A stretch of DNA of 64,000 bases from Gentiana macrophylla. Taxonomy: Eukaryota; Streptophyta; Magnoliopsida; Gentianales; Gentianaceae. Positions 11,127 to 22,030 of the stretch are shown here, piece after piece. Where the stretch lies: positions 1,860,001-1,924,000 of the forward strand of contig CM047805.1 in NCBI GenBank assembly GCA_026214975.1, read 5' to 3'. The translations under genes were made by a program, and so were the position numbers. Position 1 is the stretch's first letter. Each line of letters starts with the position of its first letter. The notes beneath the pieces are model-generated. The model was not told where the DNA came from. It made no database searches and saw only the letters and a program-made list of their open reading frames with translations.

Positions 11127-11942
11127 ACTAATACCTTTCATGTGAAACAGTTACCGTGTAACTTACAATCCTACCGTTGTAATAATATCCATACAGTCGT
11201 TAGTCGAGTGTCAAAACATCAACGACCGTATCTTATAATGTGGATATCATGCTCTCTCGAAGTAACAAATTTACTTCCACTTTGCAAAGATTCACGAGAG
11301 TAAGACATTCCTTATAAGAAGGCCCTTTCGGATATTCACCCTACTGATAGTGTACGCGATTTCCAGATGACCAAACATGTATACTCCGCATGCTTCAGTA
11401 TCACACCCAATCACTACCGCATGATCATCCGTGGCTAGTGGAAACCTCAATAGTGTCAAAGCATGACAATCCACACCGTGATGCTATGAAGACACAACCG
11501 CCACATAGTGTGACACTTAATCGTGTAAGTGGGTCAGTCTAACGTACGCATTCTCTAATACACGTCCACGTACAGTCCAAGTGTCCCTACACTTTGATAG
11601 ACGAGATCTATCCCTGCCATTAAAGACAGAAGACATCTAATACATGCTAGCCTGTTCATACTATCAATGCCCTGTTTAATAGTACATCAGCCTAGAGACA
11701 TTTAAGTATCAAACTTATTAAAGCGATTAGAGATCTCATCAACCATAATCGCCTATCATGGTTTCTCTACCACGGTTTAATACTAAGGACGTTATCATAT
11801 AACAATTCATAATTGGTTCTTTAAAAGAACATATATATGACAACAGAAAAGCCAATACGTATAGACATTAAGAAATAGTAGAAATGATCCGACCTGGTCA
11901 GATCCGGTCCAACCCGATTGGGTTTAGGACATTATTTCAACA
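11127..11942 (-). repeat. Second copy of the terminal 0.8 kb of the G LTR
   Basis: This repeats 10302-11126 from ACCTTTCATGTGAAACA through GGGTTTAGGACA(C/T)TATTTCAACA, with a few percent substitutions and a few indels. The junction at 11126/11127 falls exactly on the LTR terminus. Either G inserted into a pre-existing LTR of the same family, or the LTR end was duplicated in tandem. The right edge abuts the RT of Athila fragment E. Confidence 0.8.
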
Positions 11943-12560
11943 GCTGGTGCATTACAAAGTCCAAAAGGCATGCGATTGTATGCAAAAGTTCCATAGGGAC
12001 ATGGGTATGTTGTTTTCTCTCGGTCCTCAGGGGCTATATGGATCTGATAGTAACAAGAATATCCATCAAAGAAACAATAAAAAGCATGAACGCTTAATCT
12101 TTCCAACATCTGGTCAATGAATGGTAGGGGAAAATGATCGTTACGAGTTGCATCGTTCAGTTTCCTGAAATCAATGCAAACTCAATGTCCAGTAATTAGT
12201 CTCACAGGAATTAACTCATCAAACTCATTAGGTTGGACAGTGAATCCTCCTTTCATGGGCACCACATGAATCAGGCTCACTCGTTCACTGTCTGTAATCG
12301 GGAAAATGATTCTCATTTCCAACATCTTTATAATCTCTTCCTTAACAACATCCTTCAGTTGTGGCGTCAACCTCCTTTGTGGTTGTGCTACCTCTTTCTT
12401 TTCAGGGTCTACAGAGATCTTATGCATGCACGCCGATGGGATTATTCCTCTAACATCTGCAATTGTCCACCCAAATGCTCCCTTGTGCTCTCTCAGTACT
12501 CTTAAAAGTTTCTCCTTCTCTAACTGTGATAATAACGATGAAATTATAAGGGGAGGGTAT
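11943..12560 (-). pseudogene. Athila-type reverse transcriptase fragment (element E)
   Basis: Read on the minus strand, 12427-12182 has the RT entry segment: the CMHKI start motif, QPQRRL, KML then VVPMKGGFTV. 12109-11943 then gives FFDGYS-YYQI-I, EKTT, CPYGTFAY and RMPFGLCNAPA, the conserved RT blocks just before the catalytic DD box. These match the plant Athila lineage and the other copies in this window. The gene stops after LCNAPA where the G-type LTR segment starts at 11942, so the FMDDF box, RNase H and integrase are missing. The two halves are in different frames. It is a dead fragment. Confidence 0.85.
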
Positions 12561-12617
12561 CATTTTGTAAGTACACGTACTTCAGGTGAGACGGCAAAGG
12601 TTTCAACGTTAAGTTTT

Positions 12618-12704
12618 ACCAGTCAATTGTAAATCAAAGAACTTGGGCCTTTAGTGATGGCCTTAACAGCTTACCAGTCAATTGTAAATCAAAGAACTTG
12701 GGCC
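12618..12704. repeat. 55-bp tandem duplication in element E
   Basis: ACCAGTCAATTGTAAATC with the following AAAGAACTTGGGCC occurs at 12618 and again at 12673. It lies in the protease-RT linker and alters the spacing of the reading frame. Confidence 0.8.
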
Positions 12705-13090
12705 ACGAAGGTCTATGAATTATTCCTCCTAAATCCACAGAAGATATATGCTCTATTTCTCGCACTTGACCACTACACCCAGGCCGTGATTCCCCATCAC
12801 TTCCTTCTTCCTCTTTTAGGAGCAAAGTCTCTGCTACTTCAGGGTCTAGTGCCACTTGCTGATATAGTTCTAAAACAAGCTCGTCTATGGCATCTAGCAT
12901 GTAGCATGCTTCCCATTCATCTTGAGCATACCTCATTGAATTCATCACATTGAATACTACTCTATCCTCATTCACTCTCAGAATCATATCACCTTTATGA
13001 ACATCTATCAATGTCTTACTCATCGCTATGAAAGGTCTCCTAAGATCAATGGAACATCGTGGTTAGCATCCATGTCTAGCACCACAAAGC
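12634..13090 (-). pseudogene. Athila-type aspartic protease C-terminal part and linker (element E)
   Basis: The minus-strand frame begins with VVLDMDANHDVPLILGRPF and runs through SKTLIDVHKGDMILRVNED into an acidic linker, then a segment of the type found between protease and RT in Athila (LQLTGKLLRPSLK). The catalytic DSG/DTG motif lies upstream and is lost: homology ends near 13090 in a short repeat of TAGCCTCCATG. It is 129 codons in one frame from 13023, with the GRPF block just upstream. Together with the RT piece it is a remnant of an older element. It may or may not belong with the coiled-coil gene further right. Confidence 0.75.
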
Positions 13091-13320
13091 CTTTATGTTA
13101 GCCTCCATGGTTAGCCTCCATGTCTAGCACCTCCATGTCCAACGGCCGGAGTCTCTAGTTTACTTTTCATTTTTGCACTATCGTTATGTTTGGTCCGTTT
13201 CACTATCAGTCTTGGATATTTCTGCGTCGTTGAATAAATTTCAATTTTTGGCAGTTACTTCTTTGCCTGGTTTTATAAGTCCATAAGGACCAGCTAACCA
13301 ATATACTCCACGAAAAAACT
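13091..13320. other. Junction region, no gene seen
   Basis: Starts with short repeats of GTTAGCCTCCATG and continues as unrecognised sequence up to the tandem array. I see no coding signal. Confidence 0.4.
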
Positions 13321-13905
13321 TCATGCGAAAAGTCAGTCCGACCTGGCCCTGCTCGCCGTGCTCTTAAACGCAAAGTCAGCACTAGCCTGATCGACCCTGC
13401 TTGTCCTTAAACATTTCATGCGAGAAGTTAGTCCGACCTGGCCCTGATCTCCGTGCTCTTAAACGAAAAGTCAGCACTAGACCGGCCATGCTCGTCCTTA
13501 AAAACTTAACGCAAGAAGTCAGTCTGACCTGGCCCTGCTCGCCGTGCTCTTAAACGATAATTCAGCACTAACTCAGCCCTGCTCATTCTTAAAAACTTCA
13601 TGCAAGAAGTCAGTCCGACCTGGCCCTGCTCGCCGTGCTCTTAAACGAGAAGTCAGCACTAGCCCAGCCCTGCTCGTCCTTAAAAACTTCACACGAGAAG
13701 TTAGTCCGACCTAGACCTGCTCGCCAACGAGAAGTCAGCACTAGCCTGGCCCTCATCGTCCTTAAAAATCATGCGAGAAGTCAGTCTGGCCTGGCCCTGC
13801 TCGCCGTGCTCTTAAACGAGAAGTCAGCACTAGCCTGGCCCCGCTCGTCCTTAAAAACTTCATGCAAAAGGTCAGTCCAACCTGGCCCTGCTCAGGGCAA
13901 CCCGC
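13321..13905. repeat. ~91-bp tandem array, dimeric unit, about 6.5 copies
   Basis: The marker CCTGGCCCTGCTCGCC (or a variant) recurs with starts near 13341, 13436, 13527, 13618, 13709, 13789 and 13879, spacings of 80-95 bp. Each unit has two related halves of about 45 bp, one with AGTCAGTCCGACCTGGCC and one with AGTCAGCACTAGCCCGGCC, both followed by a CTTAAA run, so the 91-bp unit is probably a dimer. The plus-strand ORF at 13635-13946 is a translation of the repeat. Confidence 0.9.
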
Positions 13906-14398
13906 CTAACCTAACTCGGTTTGCTTTAAAGGGCAGTCCGACTTAGTCCTGCTTATCGTAAGTTACATAGAACTAAGGCTAACCTGACTTGTGAAAATTC
14001 AGTACCTAACGCATAGTCGCCCGAGCTCGCAAATTGAACTCGGCCTTATATACGAACATAAGTGTGCCATCCGAAAACTCAGAGTGGCATATCAGGCAGC
14101 ACGCCCCTTAGAAAACTTCGTTAAAGGTTGGCGCAAACTAGCCTCGCCCTTCATAAACTAACTAGGGTAGGTGTACACATGCTCGAAAATGTATGTAGAG
14201 CTCGGCATAAAACACAATCTAAGCAAGTATACCATCCAAAAATTCAGAATAATGAATCGCATACTGGGGGGCACACCCCTCCTACGATAAGAACAAACAA
14301 AGCTCAAAAACTGAAGTACATTAACAGAATAACTTCCTTTTATCAATAAAATTCTTATGAAAACTCTTCGATCAAAGATACGAAATTTTCAAATAGAT
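13906..14398. other. Non-coding 3' flank of the coiled-coil gene
   Basis: Lies between the stop codon of the minus-strand gene (14399-14401) and the tandem array. It contains ACTGGGGGGCACACCCCTCC near 14262, a G-run followed by a C-run. No credible ORF; short ORFs on both strands overlap each other without any domain. Confidence 0.4.
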
Positions 14399-14589
14399 CT
14401 AATAGTCTGAGGTCGGATTATCTTGAGGCTCGGATGGAGGAGGCGAGTTAGAAGTAGCAGCAGGCTGAGTAGCATATTTGGACACGATGTCCACTCCAGC
14501 CTTAAAGTCCCTAACCCGCTCATCGTAAACCCGGCTCATCCTAGGTTTGTAATAAATCTTCTTAGGAAGATCATCTATAACAAGGGAAG
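14399..14589 (-). pseudogene. Last part of a retroelement-type coiled-coil gene (3' part)
   Basis: About 60 codons on the minus strand, from VIDDLPKKIYYKPRMSR through a KAGVDIVSKYATQPAA segment and a Ser/Pro-rich tail (SPPPSEPQDN) to a TAG stop at 14399-14401. It begins exactly at the inner flank of a solo LTR. The upstream exon part ends at 61486, and joining the flanks with one copy of the 5-bp duplication keeps the frame open, so this is the C-terminus of the gene at 61486-62268. I do not recognise a named family; coiled-coil proteins with this layout are common in plant retroelements. Confidence 0.7.
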
Positions 14590-14678
14590 TGTAATATTCC
14601 GATTTTCGGGAAATGGCAGACGTGTCATTTTGCGAAAACAAAATATTATTATTTCTTTTCTTTTATTGGAGTTAAGTT

Positions 14679-14682
<4 letters not shown>

Positions 14683-14753
<71 letters not shown>
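14683..14753. repeat. (TA)n microsatellite
   Basis: About 35 TA dinucleotides in an uninterrupted run inside the Tekay-type LTR. ORFs coding alternating Tyr/Ile here are artefacts. Confidence 0.97.
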
Positions 14754-14763
<10 letters not shown>

Positions 14764-15349
14764 GTTTTTCGAAATTATGTATATATATTTAAGGGAAAAT
14801 TCTGATTTAATGGTAATTAAGGGTAATTAAGGAAAAGTGGATTAAGTGGGAATTGTATTTAAGGAAAATAAACTCAGATCATTCCCATAACCAAATTTTT
14901 TTTATAATCAAAATCAGTTTCTACGCTTTTCTCTGTGCCATTGAAAAGAGAAAAGGGCTAGGAGAGTTCGTCAATTATCTAAAGCGTTACCGAACCGTTT
15001 TCAGATCGGACTAGAGATTTGGAATCGTCGTAAAGAGGACATCGTTTGGATATCAGTCTTTTGGGAGTTGCTGCATATTTTCGAGGCTGTTGATATTGGT
15101 TTTGATTTGCAAACAGGTAAGAGGCTCTTCCTATGATCATAATTATGGTTTATAAGGTTTAGATCAAGTTTTAATGTGTTTAATGTTAGAAAGCTGTGTC
15201 TTTTCATTGATCAAGGATCATAGATGTTATGGCCTGTTAAAGATATGTTTTTTTTTTGTGTTTTACTGTGTTTAATTCGATGATTATTGGGTTGGAAACG
15301 GATTAGAAATCGTTAAGTGGCTGAAATCGAGTTTAGGGTTTTCCAGGCA

Positions 15350-15432
15350 GGATGCGTACGCATTCAAAGGAATGCGCACGCATTCCTGTAACAGGTTGCA
15401 GGTTTTGGTTTCTGGTTGTTGAATGCGCACGC
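15350..15432. repeat. Palindromic AATGCGYACGCATT repeats, left part
   Basis: Copies near 15353 (ATGCGTACGCATTC), 15371 (AATGCGCACGCATTC) and the half-site at 15421 that was cut by the Athila insertion. AATGCGTACGCATT is a perfect 14-bp palindrome; the CA variant is nearly so. The array continues at 60019. Confidence 0.9.
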
Positions 15433-17000
15433 TGTTAAGGCCATATTTATATGATTATTAAAGGTTTATTTCATTATTATTTTCCCCACATTTGCATAAT
15501 TTACATGAGAATTAAGGGTTTAAGTGTAATTATTTAATAAAGATGATTTTAAGAGGGTTGTATGCAAAATTGATGATTTTAAGTGTTGATTTAATGGAAT
15601 TATTATTATTTGGATTTTATTACATTTTTGCATTGTTTATTTATCATGTAGGTGTTGATTTTCGTGCATATAATGAGGATAAATGAAGCTCAAGTCGAAT
15701 TATAAGAGATAGAGTTGGAATTGGCTTGAAGAAATTGGATAAAGATGAAGAGATCCGATCCTCGGCGATTCAAGCGGGCGTCATCGATCTTGAGCAGCGT
15801 CGAAGTCAAGCTGGCGTCCATGCGGCGTCGAATCGTATTTTACATTCGAGAGAGTTGAGATGGAGGATGGATGAGCGGCGTTTCGGCGTCGAGGCATTAC
15901 GGGCGGGCGCCCACTGAGACCAGGCAGCGCGTCCGTTGCCGACTTAACCCTAGCCGACATCAAATTCCTATAAATAAAGCGGCAGCCCCAACCCTAACTC
16001 ATACCACATAATTGAGATCGCAATTTTACACCAAAAAGCTGCGGCCAGAACCCTAATTCCATAGAGATGAACTTCTCCAACCCAACAATCATCTTCAACA
16101 TGATTGTTGGCTAAAAGCCTTGCAGTGAGTCGACGGAGGAAGCCCATCATCAACAAAACCAACTAGAGAGTTCGATGCTTAAGTTTAGTGAGTTTATTTC
16201 ATAGTTTTTCATTACTTTGGATCTGTTTTATATTGTTTAAGTTTTATTGAATTAAGATTTGATGAAACGGTCTATGTTTAAATTATGCTTGAATAAATTT
16301 ATGAAAGTATGTTTATTTAAGTTCTCTTTTATTCAAAGTAATGCATCTAATTGTGTTTAAGAGATTATGCATGATTAGTTGAGTAAGAGCTTGGAAACAA
16401 TCTCGTGATCTGTTTTGGTTGCATGTTTAGGTTGTTTGAAAAGACAAGCGAAACCTTAGGAATTTGATTAAAGATATTTAATTGAATTCGTGATTAAATC
16501 ACTACTAAAAACTATGTCTTTTTAATCACCATCTAGTTGGGATTGTTGGTTGATGGGTGGAATCTAGTAAGCCTTCTTTGTGTTTTCCTTTAATTGTTTT
16601 AACCAAAATCGTTTAGATTAAGTTTAGTTTAAGTTCTAGTTATATAAACCCTAGTTTCTGCTGTTTTCTCTGCACTTTTCGCTTGATTCGTATTTAGGCG
16701 CTCGTCCGGTAGATTTAGTTTCCAGGCGCTTTCGTTCATTAAAGTGAGCGTCAGTCCGCTTTTTCTATTTTCTTATTTTCTCGCTTGTTTTTATTCTGTT
16801 TTAGTTTCAATTCTTAGGTTTAGGTTTTAGTTAGTTTGACTTTAGTTTAGATAGATAATTGTGACATAATTGATATAGATTTATATTTGAATCCGATAAA
16901 CATTCCACTCCCCTTAGGGCGATCCGTTAACACCCTATACTACGATCCTTATACTTGGGGTGTTTGGTTTATAAATTATAAAACTAGTTTTTACCGAACA
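15433..17000 (+). mobile_element. Athila subfamily-1 5' LTR (A1)
   Basis: 1568 bp, TGTTAAGGCC... to ...TTTTTACCGAACA, with TGTT/AACA terminal inverted bases. The TATA box is at 15969-15977 (TATAAATAA). It pairs with the terminal LTR at 58448-60018; the two are nearly identical apart from small indels, many at CAG/CTG sites, so the insertion is young. A third copy at 25056 is truncated. GACG-C-CG motifs cluster around 15775-15930 and 16690-16760. Confidence 0.92.
15969..15977 (+). promoter_or_regulatory. TATA box of A1 LTR
   Basis: TATAAATAA in CCTATAAATAAAGCGG; the same context occurs at 58988-58996 in the terminal LTR. Confidence 0.6.
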
Positions 17001-17482
17001 AGTTTTGGGCGCCGTTGCCGGGAATCGTTAACGGTTGTCGGATTCTTCGTAGGTATAGTTTTCTAGTTGGTGATTTTCTTTGTGTTTTAGGTTTTAGTTT
17101 GATTTGTTTATACATTTCTGTTGTTTTTCCGCTCGATCCTTGTTTTACGCTTTTGAGCGAGCGTCCGATTATACTGGATGCTCGTCCATTCTCGAAAAAC
17201 TTCCGTATTACGCTTTCTTGGTCAAAGCGCAGCGTCTGGCCTCCAACCGCCCGTTTGTTTAGTAAATCGCCTGAAGCTGCTTTTAGTATACCAGACGGCG
17301 TCTATTTAACCAGACGCCCGTCCGGAACCCTCCCTCAACAGACGCTCGTTCACGATCCTGAACGCCCGTCCGTCTGTCTTTCCTGTTCTTTTCTTTTCTT
17401 CTCTCAGCTTGTATTCCAAGGTTAACTCTTCATCAACTCGACTTTTAGTCGGTGTTGACCTCTACTGTTGTCCTCCTGGTTT
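17001..17482 (+). other. A1 leader with tRNA-Asp primer-binding site and GACG-motif cluster
   Basis: The primer-binding site is at 17006-17023, TGGGCGCCGTTGCCGGGAA, a one-or-two-base variant of TGGCGCCGTTGCCGGGGA, which is complementary to the 3' end of plant tRNA-Asp. About ten copies of GACGCYCGTYC-like motifs in both orientations lie at 17156-17372. The 136-codon ORF at 17015-17425 is not conserved in B and is not treated as a gene. Confidence 0.75.
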
Positions 17483-19270
17483 ATGCAAACCCGAAGCAAG
17501 AAGGACTCTCTCTTTGATCCGAACCGAACGGTCCATTCTAAGAAGAAGGCTTTTTCCGATCTAGACATCATGGGTGACCAAGTTCAAAATCCGAATCTAG
17601 TTCCTCCTAATCCAGCCCTCCCAAATCAAAATCCGGACCCTCAAGCTCGGTGAATCGGCTCCTTCAACAAATCTGGTTGTTACAACAACAACAGAATCGA
17701 CAATTTGGGCTACAAAACCAATTGCAACAACTCCATCAAGCCCAGCAAGCCCGGCTAAATCAAGACCCCTATGCCCCTTATCTTAACCAAGACTTCTGGA
17801 GGGGCATAGACCTATTCGACCTCGGATATGGGGCAAGTACATTTCGATCTCGAAGAATGGAGTGGTTGGGTGGTCCAAAATAGCTCTTTTCATGGCCTTT
17901 GCTCAAGAAGATCCTCATGACTTCTTGTCCACTTTTGTTCAAATTTGCGAAGCGAGCCATTATCCGGTGTTGATTACGAGATTGTTAAGTTTGAAACTTT
18001 TCCCGTTTGCTTTAAAAGGTGAAAGCAAGCAGATGGTTCAAATCCTTACCCCATCACTCTCTCCATACCGGGCCGATGTTAAAATAGCCTTCGCTCTGAA
18101 ATTCGTTTCACTGGAGCGATAATGGGCCTTAAGCGTGATATAGCTAATTTTGAGCAATTAGAAGGAGAAAGCGTAGGAAAGGCACAGGAAAGGTTGAATT
18201 TGTTAATGAGGAAATGCCCTAACCATGGATACACTCGACATGAACTCCTAGAATTATTATATCGAGGTGTTACTCAACCCAATAAAGATTATCTAGATTC
18301 CCACGGCTCATGGATCTTTTAAGGCGGAGGAGATGATCTTTGCCTATAAGGTAGTGAAACAATTGCCAAGAACAACATGTGGTCAACCTCAGGAAGACCC
18401 ATGTTGAGGAAGATAAGAGGAAATGCATTGCAAGCGATCTGCTGACACGGATGTTGGTTGCTCAAGTGGAAATGATAAACCAACGGATGGCTAATTTACA
18501 AATGCGAAGACATGAAGGATCGGCGGATATGAGTCTTCGGGGACGCGAAGCGAGCAATGAGAACGGAGATGAAGTAAATGCGATAGGCAGCGAATCAAAC
18601 TTTTCGTAATTTCAATCAAAATTACGGTCAATCAAGCTATAATCCAAACCGTAACTTTTCGGAAATCCGAAAGCGATTATTATCGCCACACTGGCGCATC
18701 CAATTCCAACGATCCTTCAACTCCAACAATCAAAGGCCCCAAGGCAATTGGGCTCAAACACAAAATCACACCCACCTCTATCTCTCAAAAGAAATTCGAT
18801 GAGCTAGTAGATATGGTGCAAGCACTAGCCACCGGTCAAAAGGCGATAGAGGCAGATTGGGCGGATGGTGATCAACAAGCAAGCAGGCCCCAAGGAAGCG
18901 CGCTAGTTATCTGAGATAAAAATCCTAAGGCGCGAAGTCGGTACTTGTAATGCCATCACACCGCGGTGGAATTATGGACAAGAGGAGAGTTGAATGCGAT
19001 TACACTTAGAAGCGGAAGAGAGTTGGACCCGAGAAGGCGCCGGAAGCGAGTAGCCCTCCGGCGCCATGAGTTCGAGGAGGGGATAAGCGGCAGACAAATA
19101 CCAAGAAAGCGGCGGTGGCGAGAGGTGAATGATAATGATTCCTCGGGGAAAGTGATGAGGATGTTGAAAAGATTAGTCGGATGGCCGAACCCACGACTAA
19201 AAAGAAAGTGAAAAGTTTGTCGGATGGAAGGATAAGGAGGATGAAGCCATTAAAAATCAAATTCCAATCA
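17483..19270 (+). pseudogene. gag: A1 gag (Athila type), frameshifted
   Basis: Starts at ATG 17483 (MQTRSKKDSLFDPN), after which the N-terminal region is Pro/Asn/Gln-rich with a Q-rich run. The capsid-like part includes LKLFPFALKGESKQM (near 18000), then FEQLEGESVGKAQERLN and RKCPNHGYTRHELLELLYRG (18122-18322), typical of Athila Gag. Later it has KKFDELVDMVQALATGQKA (near 18790) and the C-terminal NAITLRSGREL (18990). No CCHC zinc knuckle is visible, as is usual for the lineage. At least five frameshifts or in-frame stops break it. Gag forms the particle; here it cannot be made intact. Confidence 0.85.
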
Positions 19271-19960
19271 ATCATCCAAAACCCTTCCTTATCCAAAGAA
19301 AGAAAAATGAGAATACTTTGAACTCGATAAAACTTACGATGGAGTGAGGAAGGCTGCCAGAGAAACCATGGTGACTATGCCTCTTGCCGAAGTGTTAAGC
19401 GAGATGCCTAAATGCTCCAAGTTTCTTAAGGGCCTTTGTGGAAGTAAGAAGAAGTTGAAAGGAATGGCGGATGAAGTGCTAAGCGAAGAATGCTCGGCAA
19501 TTTCTCGAGCATTGCAATAAAGCGTAGTGACCCGGACGACCTTCAATCTCTTGCATGATCGAAGGCGCGACGTTCCACAATGTCTTATGCGACTCTGGTG
19601 CCTCTGTTAATGTGATGCCTTTGAACATCCGCAAAAGTCTCGGGTTGGACAAAAGGCTAAAGGAGCGCCCGTCTCTCTTGGTTGGTGGACAAATCTAGCC
19701 GTTTAGCTTGACCGGTTGCGTTAACAATGTCCTTACCCATGTTAAACAATTGGTGTTTCCAACCGATTGGGTTATATTGGACTACCAATCGACAAGGAAA
19801 TGCCCACGATCCTAGGCCGGCCTTTCTTGGACACCTCTGCTGCCACCATTGACTTCACACATGGCCAAATTACCTTGAGAATAGGAGACACTTCCATTTC
19901 CATTGAGCAAGGTAAAGTTCGAAGAATCCCCAATTCAGGGAATTTCATTCATTGAAGCAA
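19270..19960 (+). pseudogene. A1 aspartic protease region, frameshifted
   Basis: The stretch before the active site reads MPLAEVLSEMPKCSKFLK (near 19378). The catalytic motif [13 protein letters not shown] follows at about 19587-19625; DSG replaces the more common DTG, as often in Athila. LGRPFLDTSAATIDFTHGQI and the following TLRIGDTSISIEQGKV lie at 19767-19925. The fold would cleave Gag-Pol. A frameshift between the active site and LGRPF, and others upstream, make it non-functional as written. Confidence 0.85.
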
Positions 19961-20589
19961 TTTATGGGATGAATCGACTACTGATGAAGAGCTCGCAGAG
20001 AGGCAGGAGCCCTGGATGTCATAAATCACGAAGAAGAAGAAAACAAGCTGTTCAAGAGCCGTAGTCACTGTAGAGTTTGTCTCAACAACTTGAGCATCTT
20101 GAGCCTATAAGTGAACAAAAATTTGGGACATTCCAGGGGATGAGCGGTGGTGATGCGAAGGAGCTCAATCAGCGGACTTTAACCTTGCCGAAGAGGAAAT
20201 TTTAATGGAAAATTTGGGATGAAATCAATTGCGAGAGAAGCTACCCATTGGGAGTTGGATGATTGGGAGCGACTTGCCGATGAACTTGAAGAAGAAGAGC
20301 TTAAGAAGGTGATTGCACATCGCAAAGAAAAGCGGAAGTGGGCAGGAGATTCCTTTTGATGGCGTGATTCAATACCTTTCGGGATTACTCCCCAGGAAGA
20401 TGAGGTGTTTTAGATCAACCGGTCCAAACTCAAATAGAAAAAGGTGGTCCGTTAAAATCTAGCATCGAGCAACCACCATCGACTTAGAAATGAAACCACT
20501 TCGCGAGATCTAAAATACATCTTTCTTAAAGGCGGTGATAAGTTGCCCCTAATCATCTCGTCTAAACTCGAGCTGAGCAAGAGGCAAAA

Positions 20590-21490
20590 TTGATCAAAGT
20601 CTTTGGAGAAACATATCCTCGCGTTCGGATGGCGGTGGGCGATATCGGAGGAATCGGCCCGGATGTATGCATGCATAAGATCCGAGCGGAGGAAGGAACT
20701 AAAAGGTAAGACAACCTCGGTGAAGGTGAATCGCATATGCAAGAGGTTGTCAAAAAAGGAGGTTATAAAGTGGCTCGACATGGGAATCATCTATGCAATC
20801 GCCCGATAGCGAGTGGGTCACCCTACTCAAGTTGTGCCAAAGAAGAAGGCGGTATTACGGTTGAAAAGAATGAAAAAGGGGAGGAAGTTGCCTTGCGTCT
20901 CGTGATCGCTCTCTGAGTCGTATCGACTATCGTAGTGAATGAAGTCACCGCAAAGATCACTTCCACTTACCCTTCATTGACCAACTAATTGAAAGGCGAG
21001 TGGTCACAAGTATTATTGTTTTCTCGATGGATACTCTGGTTACTTCGGATAGCCATCGACCCCTAATGACCAAGAGAAGACCACGTTTACGTGTCCGTCT
21101 GTACTTTTGCTTTTAAGTAGAATGCCATTCGGTCTATGCAATGCACCCGTGACTTTTCAACGGTGCATGTTGGCCATTTTTGATGGACTTGTGGAGCAAT
21201 GCATGGAGGTCTTCATGGATGACTTCTCAGTCTACGGTGATAGCTTTGATGAAATCTTAAAGAACCTAGATATGGTACTCCAACGTTGTGTTGAGAAAAA
21301 TCTGGTGCTTAACTGGGAAAAATGCCATTTTCTAGTTGATGAAGGAATAGTTTTGGGACATAAGGTGTCCAATCTTTGGTATTCAAGTTGATAAGGCTAA
21401 GGTGAAGCCATTGAAAGGATGGCGTACCTAAGGCGGTGAAAGAGGTACGAGGTTTTCTAGGTCATGTTGGCTTTCTACAGGCGGTTTATT
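20590..21490 (+). pseudogene. A1 reverse transcriptase, frameshifted
   Basis: In broken frames: the MAVGDIGGI-PDVCMHKIR start (20630), KKEVIKWLDMGIIYAIA (20750), VVPKK-GGITVEKNEKGEE (20835), FHLPFIDQLIERRV (20960), then an intact run at 21107-21391 with MPFGLCNAP, QRCMLAIFDGL and the catalytic FMDDFSVYG (FMDD at 21212-21223), followed by LNWEKCHFLVDEGIVLGHK. Copies DNA from element RNA in the particle. Several one- or two-base indels separate the motifs. Confidence 0.88.
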
Positions 21491-22030
21491 CGAGACTTTT
21501 CTACGATTGCCAAGCCTTTATCAAATCTCTTGAAAGAAGATGTCGATTTCTTGTTCGTCACGAAGTGCAAAGAAGCTTTCAATTGTCCGAAAGACAAGCT
21601 TATCGATGCCCTATTTTAGTTGCGCCATTTGGACTAAACCTTTCGAACTCATGTGCGATGCCTCTAACTACGCTATAGAAGCGCAGATTCTAGGGCAAAG
21701 AATTGACAAAAGTTCGAGACCAATCTACTATGCGAGCCGCACTTTGAACCCGGCTCGGTGTAACTACACTACTACGGAGAAAGAATTCCTAGCGATCGTT
21801 TTTGCTATGGATAAGTTTGAAGTTACCTTCTTGGGTCTCGAGTTGTGGTTTGGACGGATCATGCGACATTACGCTACCTCATGGAAAAAGCAGGCGCCAA
21901 ACCAAGGTTCTTGAGATGGATTACGATACTACAGGAATTTGACCTTGAAATTAAGGATAAGAAAGGTAGCGAAAATGTTGTAGGTGATCACTTATCTCGC
22001 TTAGTGAAGCGTGGGTGGCGAAAACACTAA
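21490..22030 (+). pseudogene. A1 RNase H, frameshifted
   Basis: Motifs in order: [12 protein letters not shown] (21640), [20 protein letters not shown] (21728), FLAIVFAMDKF (21788), then [15 protein letters not shown] (21845) and [14 protein letters not shown] (21965). These supply the acidic residues of the Ty3 RNase H domain (D in MCDAS, E in EKE, D in WTDH, D in GDHLSRL). Removes template RNA during reverse transcription. The order and spacing match B's intact copy; frameshifts lie around 21680, 21840 and 22020. Confidence 0.85.

Larger units (their letters stand above)
14590..15432 (-). mobile_element. Tekay/Del-type solo LTR, left (3') half
   Basis: Plus-strand start TGTAATATTCCGATTTTCGG is the end of a minus-strand LTR; the other half lies at 60019-61485. 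The flanks GGAAG (14585-14589) and TGAAG (61486-61490) form a 5-bp duplication with one mismatch. Together the LTR is 2310 bp, and no internal sequence is present, so it is a solo LTR. It is interrupted at 15432 by the Athila composite. Confidence 0.8.

Noticed and set aside
10405..11474. Two similar minus-strand ORFs sharing VVIGCDTEACGVYM
   Set aside because: They derive from the duplicated LTR segment; the similarity follows from the DNA duplication, and the two copies are broken differently.
14423..14830. ORF with a long Tyr/Ile run
   Set aside because: Produced by the (TA)n microsatellite.
17015..17425. 136-codon ORF in the A1 leader
   Set aside because: Overlaps the primer-binding site and motif cluster and is not open in the B leader, so it is not a conserved upstream gene.
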